IMG/VR virus record: IMGVR_UViG_3300040751_004612
Span: 1-24,386 of that record
Direction: 5' to 3' (one strand)
Source of the DNA: a virus
DNA length: 24,386 bases
Shown one piece after another: positions 14,074 through 21,785 of the stretch; within the stretch, counting starts at the first letter, position 1; every line of letters starts with the position of its first letter. The position numbers and the translations under genes were made by a program. Below the pieces are notes generated by a model, which did no database searches, was not told the origin of the DNA, and was given only the letters and a program-made list of their open reading frames with translations.

Positions 14074-16793
14074 GCGGCTTATTAGATTCCAATCAACAAA
14101 CCAAACAGAATCAGGCGTTTAAAAATTTCCAAAAACACGCACCAACTACTGGAATATATCTGGGCAGAGTGGTTGCCACAGAAGATGAATTAAAATCAGG
14201 TCTTTGCACTGTGAGCATCAGTGCAATGGGCAAGGACGGTGACGAAAAAAGCACGGTATTCTTTTGCACTTGGAGTTCACCTTTTGCAGGTACTACTGAT
14301 GTTGGTGGTGTAGGACCAGAAATAGAAAACTTTGATCAAACACAAAAAAGTTATGGTATGTGGATGGTGCCACCTGATGTGGGCAATTTAGTATTGGTTG
14401 CATTTGCTGATGGCAAACGCAAAATGCCAATCATTATAGGATGCTTGTATGACAATCAGTATCATTACATGGTTCCCGGAATGGCATCAGGTAAAAGTTA
14501 CAGTGATCCTGCTATGTTGGCTCCTGTTGCAGAAAAAAATCGTAAAGACGGCTTATTAACTCATGACGATGCAAACAGACCAATACACATTGATATGGCA
14601 GAAACTCTCAATCGTCAGGGACTGATTAATGATGAGATACGTGGCGCTGGCAACAGTTCTAGCAGACGAGAGTCACCCAGTGAAGTGTTTGGTATACTTA
14701 CACCAGGGCCCAAGGCGCCAGATTTTCAGAGAACAAAAAATCGTTTAGCTGGTCACCAGTTTGTCATGGATGATAACAAGAAAAGCAGGATGATCAGATT
14801 ACGCACAGCAGGCGGCAGTCAGTTGTTGCTGGACGATACCACAGGCAGTATTTACGCAATTAACAAACTGGGTACCAGCTGGATGGAAATGACAGCACTG
14901 GGTGATTTTCATGTGTATGCAGGCAGCAGTATCAACATGCGCACCAGGGGTAATTTTAATTTACGTGCAGATAAAAATGTAAACATCGAAGCAGGACAAA
15001 ATATTAACATCAAGGCTGCTGGTGATAACATAGCAGGACAATATGTGGGCTTGCCTGATTTGGGCATAATTAATTTACCCAGTTTGGGCACAGGTGGCGA
15101 TATTAATTTTGATGCGGCTTCCAGTGTGACCAGTTTGGCCCGAGCCAATCAAACTCACAGTGCAGGAGGTGGTAGCTTTACTATTACCAGTGGCGGTGCA
15201 ACCAGAGTGAATGCTGGTTTTGATCAGACTGATCCTAACATGGGCTTTTTTGTGAACACCACAGGCGGTGTACAGTTAAGTGCACTGCAACAAATAGATA
15301 TTAGTTCTCCTATTGCTACTAATTTACTGAGCGCCGCTCTGGTGAATATTTTTGGCGGCATAACAAATATCAACAGTGCAACAGGTGCGGCACTGATCAG
15401 CACAGCAGAAACCCTGGCAGCAGCCAGATCCCTTTTGGTTACACCTGCAACCGCCCTGGGTGTGAATGACTTTGAGGACAACAAAACAGATACACCAGAG
15501 TTTGACAAAGAAGCTGCCAGAAAAGGAGAGACAGGATTCCCCACAGGTGGTCTCAGAGAAAAACAGGGTCTGCCTGTGCAAAGTATTGTGAGCACAATGG
15601 TTACCAATGAACCCTTTATTGGTCATGCACAGTATGATCCCACAGATCTGGAGCAAACTGCGCCTGGTGACATAGGCTTCAAGCCGCCTGAATTACCTCC
15701 CAACGGTACAGACCTAAGCGGTGCACCTGCAGATGTTAGCACACCAGACGGATTCCTGGCTGGTACATCCTATCAGGGCCTTAAGGAAGAAGTTGTGAGT
15801 GCTGGTGGAGCATTGGGTGCGGCTGTACAAGATGCTACCTCAGGGCTGGGTTCACTAAACGGTCAGTTTGGGGAGTTAAGTGCGCAATATACAGAAATAG
15901 CTGGCGTGTTTAACAATTTCCAGGCATTACAGAATGTTAATTTATTCAGCATTCAAGGACTCACGCAGGTTATTTCAGCATTACAAACTATATTACCCTA
16001 TTTGCCATTTCCCACGACTGGTCCATTACAACAACAGATTATTGGTTACACAAAACTGCTAAATGAACAAATGGCGCAACTAGAACAGTTTGCACTGGAT
16101 CAGTTTGGTCAAGTAAAAGATTTACTGGACGAGGCAATTGGTGATATGCAAGGAGCTATTAATAATGCACTAAATCAGGCACTTGATGGTGCAGATTTTG
16201 ATGCATTGTTGGCAGAATCAGGAATCACAAACATTGGCAAGGATTTAGTGCCACCTGAGGATATTTTCCAGGATGCACTGGGTAATATACTGGTAGACTT
16301 TGGCAGTAAAGGCCTGGGCGCTGTGGGTGCAAGTTTGGGACTGACATCAGACATCAATAGTGCGTTCAATAATGTGAAAGGCTATTTTAATGAGAATGTG
16401 CAATTGTCTGAAAACCAATCGCTTGCTATAAGCAATTTTGTTCATAATATAGGCGAAGAAAACTTTCTTAACAGTAACGTGTTTGAAGCCATACAGGACG
16501 GTAAATTAGATCGTGTACCACATTTGATGCAAGGTTGGGTATTGGGAAGTCCACAGCCTGGTGAAGCTACTCAACCACTGGCATACCTACAGGACAGACG
16601 TGAATGGGAAGCAGAAATATTTCAGACACCAGATGGTGTGGAACCTCCAGATTTTAGCGGTTTTGCTGCGGGAGAACTAACACTGAAAGTGGCCGCTCAA
16701 AAATATCGTCAAACCAGATACAAGTACATTCAGGAACTTGCTGGTGCAGTAGAAAACCAGGGATTCACACTGGGCGGCGATTCAGTAGTATAA
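14070..16793 (+). CDS. 5: gp5-like baseplate hub/tail spike with C-terminal lysozyme-like remnant
   Basis: A 907-aa spike protein. Residues about 28-128 form the OB-fold of gp5/VgrG type (GIYLGRVVATEDELKSGLCTVSI, then PPDVGNLVLVAFADG and KMPIIIGCLYD). Residues about 225-330 carry QLLLDDTTGSIYAINKLGTSWMEMTALGDFHVYAG followed by short repeats (NFNLRADKNVNIEAGQNINIKAAG) typical of the beta-helical needle. The region 530-720 is helical and Gln/Leu-rich. Residues about 775-846 (ENQSLAISNFVHNIGEENFLNSNVFEAI...LQDRREWEAEIF) resemble the C-terminal half of GH24 phage lysozymes. The N-terminal catalytic half with its glutamate is not seen. In T4 gp5 (575 aa) a complete lysozyme domain lies between OB fold and needle, so the order differs here. 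Start by ATGA overlap, with GGGGGTGG upstream. Confidence 0.85.
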   Translation: MSGLLDSNQQTKQNQAFKNFQKHAPTTGIYLGRVVATEDELKSGLCTVSISAMGKDGDEKSTVFFCTWSSPFAGTTDVGGVGPEIENFDQTQKSYGMWMVPPDVGNLVLVAFADGKRKMPIIIGCLYDNQYHYMVPGMASGKSYSDPAMLAPVAEKNRKDGLLTHDDANRPIHIDMAETLNRQGLINDEIRGAGNSSSRRESPSEVFGILTPGPKAPDFQRTKNRLAGHQFVMDDNKKSRMIRLRTAGGSQLLLDDTTGSIYAINKLGTSWMEMTALGDFHVYAGSSINMRTRGNFNLRADKNVNIEAGQNINIKAAGDNIAGQYVGLPDLGIINLPSLGTGGDINFDAASSVTSLARANQTHSAGGGSFTITSGGATRVNAGFDQTDPNMGFFVNTTGGVQLSALQQIDISSPIATNLLSAALVNIFGGITNINSATGAALISTAETLAAARSLLVTPATALGVNDFEDNKTDTPEFDKEAARKGETGFPTGGLREKQGLPVQSIVSTMVTNEPFIGHAQYDPTDLEQTAPGDIGFKPPELPPNGTDLSGAPADVSTPDGFLAGTSYQGLKEEVVSAGGALGAAVQDATSGLGSLNGQFGELSAQYTEIAGVFNNFQALQNVNLFSIQGLTQVISALQTILPYLPFPTTGPLQQQIIGYTKLLNEQMAQLEQFALDQFGQVKDLLDEAIGDMQGAINNALNQALDGADFDALLAESGITNIGKDLVPPEDIFQDALGNILVDFGSKGLGAVGASLGLTSDINSAFNNVKGYFNENVQLSENQSLAISNFVHNIGEENFLNSNVFEAIQDGKLDRVPHLMQGWVLGSPQPGEATQPLAYLQDRREWEAEIFQTPDGVEPPDFSGFAAGELTLKVAAQKYRQTRYKYIQELAGAVENQGFTLGGDSVV

Positions 16794-16814
16794 AAAAGGG
16801 GGACAATGTCCCCC
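16792..16814 (-). terminator. Rho-independent terminator of the small antisense gene
   Basis: Perfect 7-bp GC-rich stem GGGGGAC/GTCCCCC (16798-16804 and 16808-16814) with loop AAT on the plus strand (ATT on the minus), followed on the minus strand by six T (16797-16792). It lies 31 nt after the stop of the minus-strand ORF and directly abuts the stop codon of the spike gene. On the plus strand no T-run follows, so it should act mainly on minus-strand transcripts. Confidence 0.85.
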
Positions 16815-16844
16815 AGAAAGAGCAGTTTACACTGGCATATGTAA

Positions 16845-17093
16845 TTACTGCTTTACCATCTTGGACATTTCCCTAAACTCAGGTGGCACTACCTGACTGT
16901 TATAGCGAAAATTGCCGCTAAAGTTGATGGTATCAAACATGCAATACTTCTTGGTTAGTCCATCGTAGATACCGATAGTGACGTATCGCTTGTTTTGCTG
17001 GTAAATCCTGTGAAAACGCTGAAAGCCTTCACGTTCATTACACTGCTCTGCACTAGCCCAAATGTCATCAAATAACTTGATTAATTTACGCAT
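16845..17093 (-). CDS. Small unknown early protein
   Basis: I do not recognise this 82-aa protein (MRKLIKLFDDIWASAEQCNEREGFQRFHRIYQQNKRYVTIGIYDGLTKKYCMFDTINFSG...MSKMVKQ). It is soluble and slightly basic, with two Cys and many aromatic residues, and has no signal or membrane segment. The start chosen is ATG 17091-17093, with TAAGG about 9 nt upstream. A GTG at 17136-17138 in the same frame would add 15 residues and cannot be excluded. It is the only minus-strand gene in an otherwise plus-strand structural block and has its own consensus sigma-70 promoter and its own terminator. That makes it a complete early transcription unit; a role in host takeover or regulation is a guess. Confidence 0.75.
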   Translation of the reverse strand: MRKLIKLFDDIWASAEQCNEREGFQRFHRIYQQNKRYVTIGIYDGLTKKYCMFDTINFSGNFRYNSQVVPPEFREMSKMVKQ

Positions 17094-17170
17094 ATTATGC
17101 AACCTTATTTGAGTTAATAACAAGGCATTTCTGCCCACCTCGCATTGCTTTGTTACAATGCTTATTAATA

Positions 17171-17198
17171 ATTATACATGTCTTTTTGATAATGTCAA
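17171..17198 (-). promoter_or_regulatory. Perfect sigma-70 promoter for the small early gene
   Basis: On the minus strand TTGACA (17198-17193), a 16-bp spacer, and TATAAT (17176-17171), both boxes being perfect consensus, in AT-rich surroundings. The expected start near 17164 gives a leader of about 70 nt to the ATG at 17093, or about 25 nt to the alternative GTG. The gp55 operon promoter has the same 16-bp spacing. Confidence 0.88.
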
Positions 17199-17233
17199 TA
17201 ATTTTGGTAATTAAAACTACACTTAATTTTTTG

Positions 17234-17241
17234 TATAAATA
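17234..17241 (+). promoter_or_regulatory. Consensus T4 late promoter for gp25-gp6
   Basis: TATAAATA, an exact match to the T4 late consensus, ends only 5 nt before the gp25 ATG (17247). In T4 transcription begins about 6 nt after this element, that is, at or next to the A of the ATG. Confidence 0.88.
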
Positions 17242-17246
17242 AGCAT

Positions 17247-17621
17247 ATGGCAAGATTTAAAGGATTTAGCACAGTAAACAGGATAAAACCACCGTTTGTT
17301 CTCACAGACAACGAACTGGTGAAAAGAGACTTGCTGAACGAATTTTACACCAAAAAAGGTGAGCGTGTGATGCGTCCAAATTTTGGATGCATAATTTGGG
17401 ACCTTCTTATGGATCCTATGACACCAGATGTCAGAGAACTAATTTTGGAAGATGTGGAGCGTATTGTGCAAAGAGACCCCAGAGTACGCTTGGTAAACAT
17501 GGATTTGTTTGAATTAGATCACAGTATCAGAGTTGAAGTAACACTGAATTATGTGGAAGTGGATCAAACAGATGTGCTTTATCTGACTTATCTGAGAAAC
17601 AATGAAGAGGAAATTAACTAA
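17247..17621 (+). CDS. 25: gp25-like baseplate wedge protein
   Basis: A 124-aa wedge protein of the gp25/GpW family that contacts sheath and gp6 in the inner baseplate (T4: 132 aa). The family pattern is clear: NELVKRDLLNEFYTKKGERVMRPNFGCIIWDLLMDPMTPDVRELILEDVERIVQRDPRVRL, including the EPR-like core region RVMRPNFGC, then a beta-strand end HSIRVEVTLNYVEVDQTDVLYLTYLR. No Shine-Dalgarno is present before ATG 17247 and the late promoter almost touches it, so the mRNA may be leaderless. No alternative ATG lies near enough to preserve the family N-terminus. Its TAA overlaps the gp6-like ATG by one base. Confidence 0.92.
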   Translation: MARFKGFSTVNRIKPPFVLTDNELVKRDLLNEFYTKKGERVMRPNFGCIIWDLLMDPMTPDVRELILEDVERIVQRDPRVRLVNMDLFELDHSIRVEVTLNYVEVDQTDVLYLTYLRNNEEEIN

Positions 17622-20600
17622 TGACTGTGTCCAGGCAACAGAATTTATTTGCAGCAGAAGACTGGAAAGTTGCATATAAAGCATACACGCAGATAGACTT
17701 TCAGGCCTATGACTTTGATACTATCAGAAATTCTCTGGTAAATTACGTTAAACTAAATTATCCAGAAAACTTTAACGACTACATTGAGAGTTCAGAGTTT
17801 ATCGCAATCATTGAATTGCTGGCATATCTGAGTCAGACACTAGCGTTCAGAATGGACGTTAACACTCGTGAAAACTTTTTAGAAACAGCAGAAAGACGAG
17901 ACAGTGTTTTCAAATTAGCTCGCATGCTGGGCTACAACCCCAAGCGCAATATTCCTGCTAGTGGGTTGTTAAAAATTACCAGCGTAAAAACCACACAGCC
18001 CATAGTGGATAGCCTGGGTAATCAGTTGGACAATCAGCGAATTTATTGGGACGACACAAACGACCCTCAAAGTTATGAGCAGTTTTTATTGGTAATCAAT
18101 AATGCTATTAGTAAAACCAATCGCTTTACTTCTCCCAGCAAGCAGGGCACAGTCAATGGTGTAAACACAGAACTATATCAGCTCAATACACCAGTAAACT
18201 CTCCTGTTGCATATAATTTTGAAGCTAGACCCAACGGAGTCAGCAGACGATTTAATTTAGTGAATGCTGACTTTATTGATGATGGATATTTTTATGAAAG
18301 GCACCCAGATGCCAGTAACAGATTTAATTTAATTTACAGAAATGACAGCAAGGGACTGAGCAGTAAAAACACTGGTTTCTTTTTTATGTTTCGTCAGGGC
18401 GAATTATTATTCCAGGACTATAATTACACTACTCCAGTAATTAGCAGAGTTGAAGATGTTTTGATTCCCAATATAGCAGAAAACGATCTATACTTCCAGG
18501 AAATTGACAGTGTGGGATTGCCTCTAAACAAGTGGGAACGTGTACAAAATACAACTGGACAAACACTGAACTTTAACAGCAAAAGTTTAGACAGCAGAAA
18601 TCTTTATGCTGTGGAAAATTTAGGTAATGACGGAATCAGACTGAGATTCCCAGACGGCAACTTTGGCAACGTTCCAAATGGACTATATCGTTTGTGGCAT
18701 CGTGTGAGTGATCCTGTCCGTTACGTGATTTCACCTCAGGATATTCGTAACATATCTATCAACTTGCCTTATGAGGACACACAAGGCAAGCGACAAACTC
18801 TCACTGTGACAATGAGCTTACAATACACTGTGCAGAATAGTTTGCCAGCAGAAAGCATTAACGCAATTAAAGATCGTGCACCACAAAGTTTCTATACTCA
18901 AAACAGGATGGTGAGTGCAGAAGATTATAATGTGTTTCCACAAACACAAAGCAGCAATATCAAGAAGCTGAAAGCAACAAACCGAACACATGCTGGACAT
19001 AGCAGATATATTGACATTAATGATCCTACTGGTACGTATCACAATGTGGATACGTTTGCTGATGATGCATATCTGTATTCAGATTATGCTCCCATAACTC
19101 AGCTTGTTACAGTAAACTCCACTTCTACACCCACAGATTTGGCTACCACGGTGATTCCAAACCTGTTGAAAAAGCAGCAAGTAAATAATTTTGTTTATCA
19201 CACTGCCAGAAATATCTGGAAAGATCCTAACCAAAATGGATCTTTAACAAACTTTGAATTCCAGGCATCAGATGCGATTGAGTGGCAACCACTGCCCACC
19301 AGAGCTACTGGTAAAACAGGTTATTTTACAGAAAAATTCAGTACTGGTGAAAGGAACGTGCTGTTAAACAATGTGGATTATTCACGCAGAATGGTGGCGA
19401 ATACTTTCCTTAAGGTTGTTAATCCCACAGACAGAACAGAATACAAGTGGGTCAGAATTGTGCAGGTGTTATACAATGGCCAGCTTACAGCAGGTGTAAA
19501 CACTGCCAGAGGACCTTGGACGCTGAGCGAAGAAGTTCCTGCAGGCTGGCAAGTTACAGACACTGTGGTAACAATCAGAAAACAATTTACAGTGCAGGAA
19601 ATCAACGACATTGTGTTTGAAATAGCACAAAGACGCACTTTTGCACTGGGCTTTAACCTAACACAAGACCGCTGGTATATTATTAACAGTCTGACATCTG
19701 ACAACAGAACAGGTGAGTATCAACTGGATGTGGATCAGGCAGGAAGCAACAGTTGGATTGTGTTAATGGAATATCAGCCTATTGATCTTAACACCTATGC
19801 TTATGCTCTCACCTTGCGTGGCGAAAATTATGTAGTACAAAGCAAACAGGATATCAGATTTTATAACATAACAAATATTAAAACAGTGGGAAGTGATAAC
19901 AGAACTGGCAGTGATTCTATCACGTTTACACCAGCAAACACTCAGCCTGGTGAAACAGAAATATTTAAATGGCAAGGTACCTCCTGGTTAAACACAACAA
20001 CAGGCACAACACATACGCCTGGTGGCTTACGTGTGGACCTGCCTCTTAAAACCAGAGACACAAACTTCCAGGATGTGAGTACGCAGTGGATCAGTAACTT
20101 TGGTATTTTCCAATTACCTGCTGGTAATAATGTTAGTGATTTTGTAATAAAAAACAGATATGTAACTGAAACAATAGTGCCTCTGAATACATACAAGCCT
20201 GTGGGTGGTATAACTTCAGAAGCCAATGTTGTTGTGGGAAACAACACAGGAACAGTGGTTAGTTTGCCCAGCAAAATCACAGTACAGTTTAATGATAACA
20301 CATTTGGATCTGTGATTGTTAATGATTCATTGGCCACACCGTTTATTGTGTACAGACAGATTCCTGCTGATGGTGGTCCTGGATCAGAAGTTATTTTCAA
20401 AGCAGAACTAGGTGCTGATCCAGTGAGTTGGGGCTCAGATGGTTTACTGGAAGATCCCACTACATTGGGTAGGTTATATTTTACTGCATATGATTCAGGC
20501 ACAGGCGAAGGCACACTGGAATATCGCGACATTCAGCTTAACGACCTGCACAGCAGTGCAGACAGAACTGCCAGAGTTTATCAGGACCAGTTCAGTGTTT

Positions 20601-21772
20601 ATTATTTGCATAACAATGCAAGACTGGAACTGCCACTGGATTGGCAAGTAACTGATGTATTTACGGAAACAGATGGGTATACAGATCCACGCAAAGTAAA
20701 AGTATCTCCTATAGACACAGATGGTGATCTGGTTCCTGACAGACCATTACAGTTTTCAGAATATGTGGGTCCCAGGGATTTGGTATTATTTGAATATTAC
20801 ACTGATCTGGATGGATACATTTATGACAGACCTGTATCAGGTGTGATATATGACTACAGGGAAAGTGAAGATATCAGAGTAGATGGTATTAATGATATTA
20901 TATCTCCCAGTAACTTCAGAGAAAATAAGTCAATCAGCGCCGCAGATTGGATATTAGTTAAAAATTTGTCCAGTGCCCAGAGATTGGAAAACATCCAGGT
21001 TGCAAGCGGTGTTGTGGTTTATGTGGAAGCAGAATCCAAGACATATCAATTACTGCCCTTGAGCACAGATAGTTCACAGATTTTGTTAACAGAAACAGAT
21101 CAATTTTTTGTCAAAGAAGGCAGAGGTAAAACACAAAACACTGCTGATCCTGTACAAGAAGATGGCGTTATTAGATGGAGCCATATTGCTCCTAACAATG
21201 TCAGAATTGATCCCAGTATCAGCAATGTGGTAGACATGCTGGTTTTAAGTCAAACATATTATGATGAAGTGTTAAAATGGCAAGCACGGCCCACAGTGAA
21301 TTTTCCTCTGGAACCCACCAGTGATGAGCTGAGTGCAGAATTATCAGGACTAAATACATACAAGGCTGCAAGCGATACACTAGCCTTCCGCAGTGCCAAA
21401 TTTAAGCTACTGTTTGGCGAACAAGCAGAGGACACATACAAGGCAAAATTCAGAGTGGTAAAACTTTCCGATCAACTAAGCGACAACGAACTCAAGACCA
21501 GAATAATTTCTGCTATCAACGAATACTTTAGTGTTGATAATTGGGAATTTGGAGAAACATTTTTCTTTACAGAAATGAGCACATTCATACACCAAAAGCT
21601 GGGCAGTGCAGTGGGCAGTATTGTGATATTACCCAGAACTATAACAGGCCAATTTGGTGAGCTTTTCCAGGTAAAAGCAGAGCCAGATGAATTGTTTATA
21701 AGCACAGCAACAGTAAACGATATAGAATTAGTTAGCAGACTAGATAGTCAAACACTTAAAATTGATAGTTAA
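17621..21772 (+). CDS. 6: Giant gp6-like baseplate wedge protein
   Basis: A 1383-aa protein; T4 gp6 is 660 aa. The N-terminus is typical of gp6 (FQAYDFDTIRNSLVNYVKLNYPENFNDYIESSEFIAIIELLAYLSQTLAFRMDVNTRENFLETAERRDSVFKLARMLGYNP, residues about 26-110). The MVSAEDYN segment at about 430 is a baseplate J-type signature. The last 120 residues (LSDNELKTRIISAINEYFSVDNWEFGETFFFTEMSTFIHQKLGSAVGSIVILPR) match the usual C-terminal end of gp6/J proteins. Between about 450 and 1240 there is a large beta-rich insert with a calcium-site-like DTDGDLVPD at about 1033. gp6 forms the ring linking wedges and triggers sheath contraction. It is coupled to gp25 by TAATG, with GAGG about 10 nt upstream. Confidence 0.88.
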   Translation: MTVSRQQNLFAAEDWKVAYKAYTQIDFQAYDFDTIRNSLVNYVKLNYPENFNDYIESSEFIAIIELLAYLSQTLAFRMDVNTRENFLETAERRDSVFKLARMLGYNPKRNIPASGLLKITSVKTTQPIVDSLGNQLDNQRIYWDDTNDPQSYEQFLLVINNAISKTNRFTSPSKQGTVNGVNTELYQLNTPVNSPVAYNFEARPNGVSRRFNLVNADFIDDGYFYERHPDASNRFNLIYRNDSKGLSSKNTGFFFMFRQGELLFQDYNYTTPVISRVEDVLIPNIAENDLYFQEIDSVGLPLNKWERVQNTTGQTLNFNSKSLDSRNLYAVENLGNDGIRLRFPDGNFGNVPNGLYRLWHRVSDPVRYVISPQDIRNISINLPYEDTQGKRQTLTVTMSLQYTVQNSLPAESINAIKDRAPQSFYTQNRMVSAEDYNVFPQTQSSNIKKLKATNRTHAGHSRYIDINDPTGTYHNVDTFADDAYLYSDYAPITQLVTVNSTSTPTDLATTVIPNLLKKQQVNNFVYHTARNIWKDPNQNGSLTNFEFQASDAIEWQPLPTRATGKTGYFTEKFSTGERNVLLNNVDYSRRMVANTFLKVVNPTDRTEYKWVRIVQVLYNGQLTAGVNTARGPWTLSEEVPAGWQVTDTVVTIRKQFTVQEINDIVFEIAQRRTFALGFNLTQDRWYIINSLTSDNRTGEYQLDVDQAGSNSWIVLMEYQPIDLNTYAYALTLRGENYVVQSKQDIRFYNITNIKTVGSDNRTGSDSITFTPANTQPGETEIFKWQGTSWLNTTTGTTHTPGGLRVDLPLKTRDTNFQDVSTQWISNFGIFQLPAGNNVSDFVIKNRYVTETIVPLNTYKPVGGITSEANVVVGNNTGTVVSLPSKITVQFNDNTFGSVIVNDSLATPFIVYRQIPADGGPGSEVIFKAELGADPVSWGSDGLLEDPTTLGRLYFTAYDSGTGEGTLEYRDIQLNDLHSSADRTARVYQDQFSVYYLHNNARLELPLDWQVTDVFTETDGYTDPRKVKVSPIDTDGDLVPDRPLQFSEYVGPRDLVLFEYYTDLDGYIYDRPVSGVIYDYRESEDIRVDGINDIISPSNFRENKSISAADWILVKNLSSAQRLENIQVASGVVVYVEAESKTYQLLPLSTDSSQILLTETDQFFVKEGRGKTQNTADPVQEDGVIRWSHIAPNNVRIDPSISNVVDMLVLSQTYYDEVLKWQARPTVNFPLEPTSDELSAELSGLNTYKAASDTLAFRSAKFKLLFGEQAEDTYKAKFRVVKLSDQLSDNELKTRIISAINEYFSVDNWEFGETFFFTEMSTFIHQKLGSAVGSIVILPRTITGQFGELFQVKAEPDELFISTATVNDIELVSRLDSQTLKIDS

Positions 21773-21785
21773 TTTTGGATAGCAC

